From Lachnospiraceae bacterium (GTDB lineage: Bacteria > Bacillota > Clostridia > Lachnospirales > Lachnospiraceae), in contig JAFRWW010000030.1 of the NCBI GenBank assembly GCA_017441585.1, positions 1 to 64,000 of the forward strand: a stretch of DNA of 64,000 nt, in the 5' to 3' direction. The position numbers were made by a program, and so were the translations under genes. Below the pieces are notes generated by a model that was not told where the DNA came from, did not search any database, and was given only the letters and a program-made list of their open reading frames with translations. The stretch's first letter is position 1, and every line of letters starts with the position of its first letter. Below are positions 44,178 through 51,006 of this stretch, one piece after another.

Positions 44178-45029
44178 TCAATGCTTCCGGCTCAAAAGCA
44201 GTTTAAAGATCCGGCTGTGGTGGAGAATAAAAATAACCGCCAGCAAAAACAGATGGGTATAAAACACGCCTACGATATAATAATTCCTCTCAAGCAAAAA
44301 ACCGTATCCAAATCCGAAATAACACAGTCCGCCCATCAGGCAGAGACCGAGAATGAGCATGAATACATTTGAAAGAGCCCTGCCCATGGTCTCGAGAAAG
44401 TCCTTAAAGGAGGCGTCAAAATATATAAACCGGCCTACCATCAGACCGAGATAATACATCATGACCGGACTGTATTCACTTTCATCGCCGATATGATTCA
44501 AAAAGATCAGAACGGCTATGGCGTAAAACATGGCAAGCAGCCTGATAGACGCCTTCTCTTCCCTCTGGATCAGTTTAAGCGGGATCAGCAGACTGTCAAG
44601 TATTCTGTCCAGAATGCATGACAGACAGATAAACAAAAGGAGCACAAAATCCTTATAGTTATCCCAAATATACATAAAACTGAGATATGGCTCACCATAT
44701 GACCCCGCCTGCATATCCGAAAGGATCACATACAGATGATTCATGATGATATAAGAACAGGCAAAAAATATGGCTGTAGTACCGGATATGACCATCTCAT
44801 AGAACATCTGGACACGGGAAAGTACCAGCTCAGCGCTTATTCCCCCGGCCTTAGTTCCATCCTCTTCATACGTCTCATCCGGATCTTTTTTCTTTCCAAG
44901 CTTTGCTCCGATGACGGTAATTCCAATGATCAGGAAAACACAGATCATCATCCCCGCAAAAGCCATCAAAAAATATATGAACTTTTTATCCCAGGTAAAA
45001 TCCGGATTAAAATAAGCATCGATCGTCAT
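44178..45029 (-). CDS. Polytopic membrane protein, last gene of the acylation cluster
   Basis: The 283-residue protein has about eight hydrophobic segments (FIYFLMAFAGMMICVFLIIG, ISGTTAIFFACSYIIM, DFVLLLFICLSCILD, ALSNVFMLILGLCLMGG and others). I do not recognise a family. The start at 45029 is chosen because it follows by 4 bp the stop codon of the shifted SGNH frame, with AGAGGGA as ribosome site; a start at 45068 would overlap that frame. The tight spacing suggests it works with the MBOAT, carrier, ligase and SGNH proteins, perhaps in export or transfer. Confidence 0.7.
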   Translation of the reverse strand: MTIDAYFNPDFTWDKKFIYFLMAFAGMMICVFLIIGITVIGAKLGKKKDPDETYEEDGTKAGGISAELVLSRVQMFYEMVISGTTAIFFACSYIIMNHLYVILSDMQAGSYGEPYLSFMYIWDNYKDFVLLLFICLSCILDRILDSLLIPLKLIQREEKASIRLLAMFYAIAVLIFLNHIGDESEYSPVMMYYLGLMVGRFIYFDASFKDFLETMGRALSNVFMLILGLCLMGGLCYFGFGYGFLLERNYYIVGVFYTHLFLLAVIFILHHSRIFKLLLSRKH

Positions 45030-45033
45030 TTTT

Positions 45034-45246
45034 TCAGAAATCCCTCTGGCAGACTGTGCTGCCATCACTCTTGCGAGTCACGGTCACAGACATAATACCG
45101 TCGCCCGATCCTCGTTCCATGGTCTCATAGACGCCGGCGTTTTTGAGAAGAGTTACATGACGTTCATCATCCAGAAATGTCTCATCATAAAGAACTGCTT
45201 TGGATTCATAATTTTTGTCATAAAGAAGAGGAGGAACTTCGTCACG
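45034..45246 (-). pseudogene. Displaced C-terminal frame of the SGNH protein
   Basis: This frame, -1 relative to the annotated SGNH frame, is open for 71 codons and encodes LLYDKNYESKAVLYDETF, DDERHVTLLKNAGVYETMERG and SVTVTRKSDGSTVCQRDF. It looks far more protein-like than the annotated tail (MNPKQFFMMRHFWMMNVM). It has no start codon of its own and ends at the next gene's ribosome site. A one-base loss near 45222-45235 (CTCCTCTTCTTT on the minus strand) would explain it. Confidence 0.7.
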
Positions 45247-46247
45247 TCATCCTCCGTGCGAAGATAATCCTCCTTCATGTATACATATTCCTCATAATCC
45301 CGGTCCCATGATTCGTAAGCCGCATCACCCCTGCGATCCGGCAGATCATAGTTCTCATCCAGGAACTCACCCATGAGCTCCGTAGCTTTTCTGGCGCCGG
45401 AGGGATTGAGATGATAATTGGAATCGTAAAAATCCGTGTCGAAATTCACCTCGGCAGCATCGTTCATATAAAGATATTTACGACCGTATTTTGCAGCCAG
45501 AGCCTCCAGGGAATTAACCTCGGGGGCGTCCTCTTCATTCACATTAAGAGGCATGTAGGTGAACATCACCTCTATGCCCTTTGCATCGCATTCCTTCAAA
45601 AATTCGGCCAGATACTTTTCTCCCAGAGTATCACCGCCCATAAGTACCTCATGATCGTAATCAAGGCGGCCCTCATCCTTTGCGGTAAGTCCCACTCTCA
45701 TCTCGGCGCCCTTTTCCAATTTCTTCACCTGATGAAAATCAAACTCATCAAGCTCGGACCAGCGGTTGTGATAGATCCACATCTTCCAGATAAACTCCGC
45801 CTGATCCTCTTTTTCCATAAGATCCCTGACCGCCGCGATCTTGTTACGGCTTAATGGCAGGGCGTCAAAGGACATGTGAACATATCTCACATCCTCGGAA
45901 TGCTTTAACATGGTACTGACGGAATTAAGATCCATCACTATGAGTTTCGGCGTGGTATAGTCCAGAATGTTTCTGGCAAGCCATACCGTGGTGGGCATCC
46001 TGTTGGCATGTCCCCCCATGTTGAAGGACGCTATGCCGTGATCATGATATAATTCCATGGGATAGATACCGTTCAGGATCCTGGAATTTCCGAAAAAAAG
46101 GACGTCTATATCCGACGGTGCCTTGAAAAAGGCATCGTACCTTTCATAGCCTGTGCGCTCTTCCAGCACATGCTCCACCTTTACATATATGAGCGCAAAG
46201 ATGGCGATGAAGATTATGACTTTCGCAATTTTTTTCAAACGTTCCAA
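45153..46247 (-). CDS. SGNH-type, DltD-like membrane-anchored protein (probable frameshift near C-terminus)
   Basis: One N-terminal membrane segment (about 8-24) is followed by an extracytoplasmic SGNH-hydrolase-like fold: DVLFFGNSRILNGIYP (Ser 55 as the likely nucleophile), GGHANRMPTTVWL, and DSNYHLNPSGARKATELMGEFL holding the Asp/His pair. Such proteins move or remove acyl groups on surface polymers, as DltD does in D-alanylation. The start is a TTG at 46247 with GAGGA 9 bp upstream. After about residue 335 the sequence becomes implausible, while another frame continues a sensible domain to 45034, so the gene is probably frameshifted. It follows the SDR gene by 25 bp. Confidence 0.8.
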   Translation of the reverse strand: MERLKKIAKVIIFIAIFALIYVKVEHVLEERTGYERYDAFFKAPSDIDVLFFGNSRILNGIYPMELYHDHGIASFNMGGHANRMPTTVWLARNILDYTTPKLIVMDLNSVSTMLKHSEDVRYVHMSFDALPLSRNKIAAVRDLMEKEDQAEFIWKMWIYHNRWSELDEFDFHQVKKLEKGAEMRVGLTAKDEGRLDYDHEVLMGGDTLGEKYLAEFLKECDAKGIEVMFTYMPLNVNEEDAPEVNSLEALAAKYGRKYLYMNDAAEVNFDTDFYDSNYHLNPSGARKATELMGEFLDENYDLPDRRGDAAYESWDRDYEEYVYMKEDYLRTEDDVTKFLLFFMTKIMNPKQFFMMRHFWMMNVM

Positions 46248-46253
46248 AATAAA

Positions 46254-46271
46254 AATCCTCGGGTAATGCCC
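46254..46271. repeat. Partial copy of the intercistronic repeat
   Basis: ATCCTCGGGTAATGCCC matches the right half of the 57-bp repeats at 48869-48925 and 48948-49004. On the minus strand its GAGGA supplies the ribosome site of the SGNH gene. Confidence 0.65.
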
Positions 46272-46272
46272 T

Positions 46273-46998
46273 TTATATTACACTTCCGCCGCCTACCAGG
46301 ATATTCTGTCCTATCATAAAGCTGTTCTCATCGGACAAAAGGCCGTCGATCACACAGACGATCTCCTCCGGGGTAGCCAGTCTCTTAAGCGGAGAATTCT
46401 CTATGCTCTTTTTAAGGGCAAGGGGTGACGCACCCTTTATGAACCTGGTATCGATCATGGTGGGAGACACTCCGTTCACGGTAATGCCCGAAGCAGCCAG
46501 TTCCACTGCGGCAGACTTCATAAAACCAAGCAGCGCATACTTTGCCACCGTATATGAGGTCTTAAAGGCCACCGTGGTGTGGGTTACGGAAGAGAGCATA
46601 AATACGATCCTTCCGAACTTTGCCTTCTGCATGGGAGGTATGATAGCGCCAAAGAGCTTCATCACGGAGAATACAGAAGTTTCAAGGTCGTCTTTTACCT
46701 TTTCAATATCCTGCTGATGCACTCTGGTCATGGCACTTTTCTGTCCCGCCAGATGTATATAATACTGAGGCAGCAGTTCATTTTCCTTAAGATATTCACC
46801 AAAGGCCGCCACTGCATCCTCATCGTTAAGATCCAGACTATAAGTGATAAGCTTATCCCCCAGCTCTGCCTTAAGTTCATTAAGAGCATCTGGTGTGGAA
46901 TGGTATGTGCCCACTATCTTATCATAGCGGTCAGCATACTTTTTTATATAACAGCACCCCAGATCCGATGATGCGCCTGTTATAAGTAATATCTTCAT
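46273..46998 (-). CDS. Short-chain dehydrogenase/reductase
   Basis: The 241-residue protein has the cofactor loop ILLITGASSDLG, the YIHLAGQ block, MLSSVTHTTVAFKTSYTVAKYALLGFMKS with the catalytic Ser and YxxxK, and VNGVSPTMIDTRF, matching FabG-like SDRs in length. It sits between the AMP-ligase and SGNH genes in the acylation cluster. It may reduce a 3-oxoacyl or similar group bound to the adjacent carrier protein, or a sugar; this is inferred from context. Known dlt operons have no such gene. Confidence 0.88.
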   Translation of the reverse strand: MKILLITGASSDLGCCYIKKYADRYDKIVGTYHSTPDALNELKAELGDKLITYSLDLNDEDAVAAFGEYLKENELLPQYYIHLAGQKSAMTRVHQQDIEKVKDDLETSVFSVMKLFGAIIPPMQKAKFGRIVFMLSSVTHTTVAFKTSYTVAKYALLGFMKSAAVELAASGITVNGVSPTMIDTRFIKGASPLALKKSIENSPLKRLATPEEIVCVIDGLLSDENSFMIGQNILVGGGSVI

Positions 46999-47024
46999 AA
47001 TTCCGTCTTTTATCCTTTACTTTT

Positions 47025-47081
47025 TTAACTTAATCCCTACTCTTTGCCTGCGCGGGATATACTTTATACATTTTAAGTTAA
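47025..47081. repeat. 57-bp MITE-like element, short form
   Basis: TTAACTTAA (47025-47033) and TTAAGTTAA (47073-47081) are perfect inverted ends. The inner CTTTGCCTGC and GCGCGG are shared with 39044-39184, but the 60-bp core between them is absent. It lies in the 154-bp gap between the AMP-ligase and SDR genes. Confidence 0.75.
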
Positions 47082-47098
47082 TGACCTTATGATCTTTC

Positions 47099-47132
47099 AA
47101 GATTCTTCACCCCTTCGGAGTTCAGAATGACA
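47099..47132. repeat. Dispersed ~28-bp element
   Basis: AAGATTCTTC, ACCCCTTCGGAG and TTCAGAATGACA. The loop differs from the consensus. Confidence 0.7.
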
Positions 47133-47152
47133 ATCATTAAGTATCTTTTTCA

Positions 47153-48841
47153 TCACTTATTTGACACTAATTCTCCGTTCACAAAAGCCTTGCGGTCCGG
47201 CTTTCCCACAAAATTGCGGGGCACGCTGTCCAGAACGCCGTAAAGCTTAGGCATCTGGTGGTTTTCCAGCCTTTCCTTCAAAAACTTGCGGAGGGCTGCC
47301 TCATCAAAGGTCTCACCCTGCTTCATCACGACAAAAAGCTTTATGCCGTGTCCCGTCACCGGGTCCTCCACAGGCACGCATATGCACTCCGCCATACCGG
47401 GGAAGAGCATGGCTGCTTCCTCCACCTCTGTGGGTTCCACCTTAAGTCCGCCCACATTTATGGTGTCATTGGTCCTACCTATCACATATAAGAAACCGTC
47501 CTTATCGATATAACCTATATCGCTGGTATAAACATACTCACCGATCTTTACGGTGGCTGTGATCTCGGGATGCTTGTAATAGCCCTTCATGTTGATAGGT
47601 CCCTTGTTTGCCACCAGTCCCATGTGCTCCGAATCCGACTCTATTATGTTATGGTCGTCATCCACTATCACCACATGGGAATTCACCATGGCCTTTCCCA
47701 CACAACCATGTGGCTGATCCTTATATTTATTAAAGTCGTACATCACCATGGCGCCGCACTCTGACAGGCCGTAATTATTATATAGCCTGGACTTTGGCAG
47801 CTGCGCCCTCAAAGTGGCCTTGTCCGACTCCGTCACGGGGGCGGTGGAGCACTCCACAAAATCTATCCTGTCCGCATACTCCGCCAGCTTATCACCCGAA
47901 GCCTTCCATATGGTGCGAAGGGATGCGGGGGGCAGACAAAGTGAAGTGACGGGGTAATTGTCCAGGGCGTCAAAAAATCCCTTTATGGACATGAGTCCAT
48001 TGAGTATCACTATGGAAGTGCCGGCAATCATGCTGGTATAAAGCTTCCTTAAGGGATTCACATGATTAAGGGGACCGGGAACCGCCATGCAGTTATCCCT
48101 GCCCCACTCCATTCCAGTAAGATAATTCTCAGCCGTAGCCAGAAGCACGTGATGACTTACCTCCACGCCCTTGGCCCTGCCGGTGGTGCCGGTGGTGTAC
48201 ATGATATCGGCACTGTCCTCAAGCTCGGGGAACACATGCTCCCAGGCAGTACCTTCATACTGCGCAGCCAGTTCACAGACAGTCTTAATATTTATATACT
48301 TAATATCTTCTTTTTCTGCTCCCGATCTCTGATCGGGAGAGCCCGTCCCGGCTTTGAGGGACTTCAGAGATTCTCCGTTAGGAGAATCCTCCTTTTCTGC
48401 TCCCGATCTCTGATCGGGAGAGCCCGTCCCGGCTTTGAGGGACTTCAGAGATTCTCCGTTAGGAGAATCCTCCTTTTCATCAGAAAGGGGCACTCTGGAA
48501 ATATATATCCTGCTCTCGGTCTCTTCGATGATATCCGCAGCCTTTTCATTTGAAATGCTGCTCTCCAAAGGCACAAAGACAGCACCGTTAAGGTGCACGG
48601 CAAAATACGCCACCGCATAATCAAGAGACTGGATCGCCCTCACACAAACGCACTCTCCCTTTTTAAGCTCACATTCCGTCTTCAGATAATAGGCAAAGGC
48701 CTTCACTTTTGCCCACATCCGACCATAGCTTGTCACATCATTCTTAACGATGACGGCAGGTGCATCGGGCTTATTCTTAGCATGATATTCCAGGTACTGC
48801 TCAATACAGGTAAAACCGTCAATGAAATAATCAATAACCAT
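47153..48841 (-). CDS. AMP-dependent acyl/aminoacyl ligase, DltA-like, with duplicated in-frame insert
   Basis: This class I adenylate-forming enzyme has the core motifs DIMYTTGTTGRAKGVEVSH, YNNYGLSECGAM, GYIDKDGFLYVIGRTNDTINVGGLKVEP and the C-terminal RNFVGKPDRKAF with the catalytic Lys. It should activate a carboxylate and load it on the adjacent carrier protein. Its substrate pocket cannot be read by eye. Residues about 123-176 are two exact copies of a 27-residue unit (DSPNGESLKSLKAGTGSPDQ onward) absent from the family and encoded by a palindromic 81-bp repeat. The insert lies in the N-terminal part, before the ATP loop, so the enzyme may remain active. Confidence 0.88.
   Translation of the reverse strand: MVIDYFIDGFTCIEQYLEYHAKNKPDAPAVIVKNDVTSYGRMWAKVKAFAYYLKTECELKKGECVCVRAIQSLDYAVAYFAVHLNGAVFVPLESSISNEKAADIIEETESRIYISRVPLSDEKEDSPNGESLKSLKAGTGSPDQRSGAEKEDSPNGESLKSLKAGTGSPDQRSGAEKEDIKYINIKTVCELAAQYEGTAWEHVFPELEDSADIMYTTGTTGRAKGVEVSHHVLLATAENYLTGMEWGRDNCMAVPGPLNHVNPLRKLYTSMIAGTSIVILNGLMSIKGFFDALDNYPVTSLCLPPASLRTIWKASGDKLAEYADRIDFVECSTAPVTESDKATLRAQLPKSRLYNNYGLSECGAMVMYDFNKYKDQPHGCVGKAMVNSHVVIVDDDHNIIESDSEHMGLVANKGPINMKGYYKHPEITATVKIGEYVYTSDIGYIDKDGFLYVIGRTNDTINVGGLKVEPTEVEEAAMLFPGMAECICVPVEDPVTGHGIKLFVVMKQGETFDEAALRKFLKERLENHQMPKLYGVLDSVPRNFVGKPDRKAFVNGELVSNK
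48313..48474. repeat. Tandem 81-bp palindromic repeat (two copies) inside the AMP-ligase gene
   Basis: Each unit holds three perfect hairpins. In the first they are CTCCCGATC/GATCGGGAG (48319-48339), GTCCC/GGGAC (48345-48362) and GATTCTCC/GGAGAATC with a GTTA loop (48369-48388). The second unit repeats them 81 bp on. The length is a multiple of three, so the reading frame is kept. Confidence 0.9.
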
Positions 48842-48868
48842 GATATACCGCTTCCTTTCTACGCCTTC

Positions 48869-49004
48869 GACGCATATAAGATCATGAGTTCATCATGATG
48901 GCGTCTTCTCGGGTAATGCCCCCTCCTATCGTCGGCGGCAAATCGCCGACGCATTTAAAATCATGACTTCGTCATGATGGCGCCTCCTCGGGTAATGCCC
49001 CCTC
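48869..49004. repeat. Two 57-bp intercistronic repeats flanking a GC-rich hairpin
   Basis: Copies at 48869-48925 and 48948-49004 (period 79) share GACGCAT, an ATCATGA/TCATGAT hairpin, GGCG and TCTCGGGTAATGCCCCCTC-like ends. Between them CGTCGGCG (48930-48937) pairs with CGCCGACG (48944-48951). They fill the gap between the carrier protein and ligase genes. Confidence 0.8.
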
Positions 49005-49227
49005 AGCTTAACCTCTCCACCAGATCCGCCAGGGCGTCAATAGAGTTAAAGTTATCCTCTGAGATCTCCTCAAAGGGAATCTCTATGCCATACTCCATGG
49101 TGATGGCAGCTATGATGCCCGTGATGGTAAGTGAATCCAGGATCCCGTCATCCACCATGGTATCGGACTCCTCAAAGTCGATCTCGGGAAATTCGTTTGA
49201 CAAAAGCTCCAGTAATTCGTCTCTCAT
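49003..49227 (-). CDS. Stand-alone acyl carrier protein, DltC-like
   Basis: The 74-residue acidic protein begins MRDELLELLSNEFPEIDF and contains the phosphopantetheine site GILDSLTITGII (Ser 32). It has DltC/ACP length. AGGAGGAG precedes the ATG. It lies between the MBOAT and AMP-ligase genes. The likely role is to carry the activated acyl or aminoacyl group from the ligase to the membrane acyltransferase. Confidence 0.9.
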   Translation of the reverse strand: MRDELLELLSNEFPEIDFEESDTMVDDGILDSLTITGIIAAITMEYGIEIPFEEISEDNFNSIDALADLVERLS

Positions 49228-49284
49228 GTTTTTCTCCTCCTAATATTTGTTCTAAATACACTTTATTATTTTGCTGAATCTTTC

Positions 49285-49312
49285 AAGATTTTTCGCTTAC
49301 CTCAAAATGACA
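49285..49312. repeat. Dispersed ~28-bp element, degenerate
   Basis: AAGATTTTTCGC followed by TTACCTCAAAATGACA, in the gap between the MBOAT and carrier protein genes. Confidence 0.65.
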
Positions 49313-49319
49313 GCTGACC

Positions 49320-50858
49320 TCAATATTTCATATATATAAAATCATTCGCATTGTATCCGGCCCCATACCAGCCCAGTATCAGCACACTGAAGATCAAAAG
49401 CAGATACAGAAACCATCTGAAGGCTATATTATACGAAGCCACGGTCTCCCTGATCCGGGTACCGGTCTCCTGCTTATACTCAAAGAACCACAAAACCGCC
49501 ATGGCAATGAGGGCACAGAACATATTTCTCCGGTCAAGTCCCAGCGTATACAAAGACTCGTCAAAGAACACCCAGGGATTAAACTTCATGAACATCCTCT
49601 TAAAAAGGAGGATACATGTATCAAGTGACCTCGTGGCCACAATGGCCCTGGATATTAAAAAGATGAGCAAAGTCCTGCCTATCCTGAGGCGGTCAAACCA
49701 TTTTGAGTTTGTATTCACATGCAGTATCTGCGCTGCCTTTTTGAGTTCCGGCGTAAAGACTGTGGAAAAAATGATCACCGCTCCCCAGTAAAGGCCCCAG
49801 AGAATATAATTTATCCCGGTGCCGTGCCAGAGTCCCGTCAACAGCCATACCACAAACAGCGGTATAACCGACAGCGCATTCTTGGCCACTCTCGGAGAAA
49901 ACCTGTCCTTAAGCTTCTGGCAGAAACGTATGAGCCCGGGATTGGTCACCATGGGCATGTACACATAATCCTTGAACCAGGCTCCCAAGGTGATATGCCA
50001 TCTGCGCCAGAATTCCGCGGCGGTCTTTGAAAAAAAAGGATGGTTGAAGTTTTCATAAAGCCTGATATCAAGGCACTGGGCCACACCGAGCGCAATATCC
50101 ATACAGCCCGAAAAATCACAGTAAAGCTGCACCGCGGAAAAGATCACTGCTATGATGAGCACCAGACCTTCGTAGCTTTCCAGGTTTGAAAAGGCCTGGG
50201 AAGTGAACACCGAGAGCCTGTCAGCGATCACCAGTTTCTTGAAAAAGCCCCAGAGTATACGCTGCAGGCCGAAGCAAAACTGCGTATAATCAAATTTATG
50301 CTCCTTTTCAAAACACTCCGCCAGCTTTTTATGACGGGGTATGGGGCCCTCCACTATCTGGGGGAAAAAAATCATGAACAAAAGGAGCTTAAGGGGATTC
50401 TTTTGAGCCCTGTCCTTTTTCCAGAAAACATCTGCCAGATAACCTATGAGACCAAAGGTATAATAAGATATACCCATGGGCACAATCACCAGCCTCGCCA
50501 GTCCCTGTCCCCTTTCAACGCCGAGGGCATCCGTCACCCTGAAGCCGGCCTTTGACACTGCCAGAAGAAAGATCACCACAGTCAGGGCAGCTATCAGCAC
50601 AGGCCTTGATCTTTTCTTAAGGGACTTCATGTCCTCATCCTTGCCTGCCTTATCGTATATGCCCTGGATCACCCTCGCTGCCACATACACGGCGGCCAGA
50701 CTGATGGCAACATAAAAAAAGCCTGCGGCTGACGAGAGATAATAAAAGAACAGACTCGCCAGAAGCAGCAGTATCCACTGACACTTCGCGGGCAGGATAT
50801 AATATAAGCCAAAAAGCACAAATATAAAAAATATAAAATATAAGGAAACGAAACTCAT
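49320..50858 (-). CDS. MBOAT-family membrane acyltransferase (DltB/AlgI-like)
   Basis: The 512-residue polytopic protein (10-12 segments) has the MBOAT signatures QLYCDFSGCMDIALGVA, FFSKTAAEFWRRWHITLGAWFKDYVYMP and VWLLTGLWHGTGINYILWG with the invariant His. Members pass acyl groups across the membrane onto extracellular polymers (DltB: D-alanine; AlgI: acetate). It is the first gene of the cluster: MBOAT, carrier, ligase, SDR, SGNH, membrane protein. The upstream neighbour is divergent. The presence of a carrier protein favours a DltB-like mechanism over the AlgI type. Confidence 0.92.
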   Translation of the reverse strand: MSFVSLYFIFFIFVLFGLYYILPAKCQWILLLLASLFFYYLSSAAGFFYVAISLAAVYVAARVIQGIYDKAGKDEDMKSLKKRSRPVLIAALTVVIFLLAVSKAGFRVTDALGVERGQGLARLVIVPMGISYYTFGLIGYLADVFWKKDRAQKNPLKLLLFMIFFPQIVEGPIPRHKKLAECFEKEHKFDYTQFCFGLQRILWGFFKKLVIADRLSVFTSQAFSNLESYEGLVLIIAVIFSAVQLYCDFSGCMDIALGVAQCLDIRLYENFNHPFFSKTAAEFWRRWHITLGAWFKDYVYMPMVTNPGLIRFCQKLKDRFSPRVAKNALSVIPLFVVWLLTGLWHGTGINYILWGLYWGAVIIFSTVFTPELKKAAQILHVNTNSKWFDRLRIGRTLLIFLISRAIVATRSLDTCILLFKRMFMKFNPWVFFDESLYTLGLDRRNMFCALIAMAVLWFFEYKQETGTRIRETVASYNIAFRWFLYLLLIFSVLILGWYGAGYNANDFIYMKY

Positions 50859-50970
50859 TGCCTTATATTAACATTTAAAGCCACAAAGCGCAATGTTTCA
50901 CAAGAGCAAATCCATATTTTTTTACATTTGGCCGTCACACGCCTATGAGGTAAAAAACTTTGGTTTGATA

Positions 50971-51006
50971 TTGCCCAAATCCGCCTGATTATATATACTA
51001 TTGCTT
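50971..51006 (+). promoter_or_regulatory. Promoter abutting the yfhO start codon
   Basis: TTGCCC (50971-50976), 17 bp and TATACT (50994-50999). The ATG at 51007 is 7 bp past the -10 box, so the message is probably leaderless. The MBOAT promoter on the other strand is not clear. Confidence 0.6.

Noticed and set aside
45153..45246. Programmed -1 frameshift in the SGNH gene
   Set aside because: No X-XXY-YYZ slippery heptamer or downstream pseudoknot is seen at the switch point. A simple base loss or assembly error is more likely.
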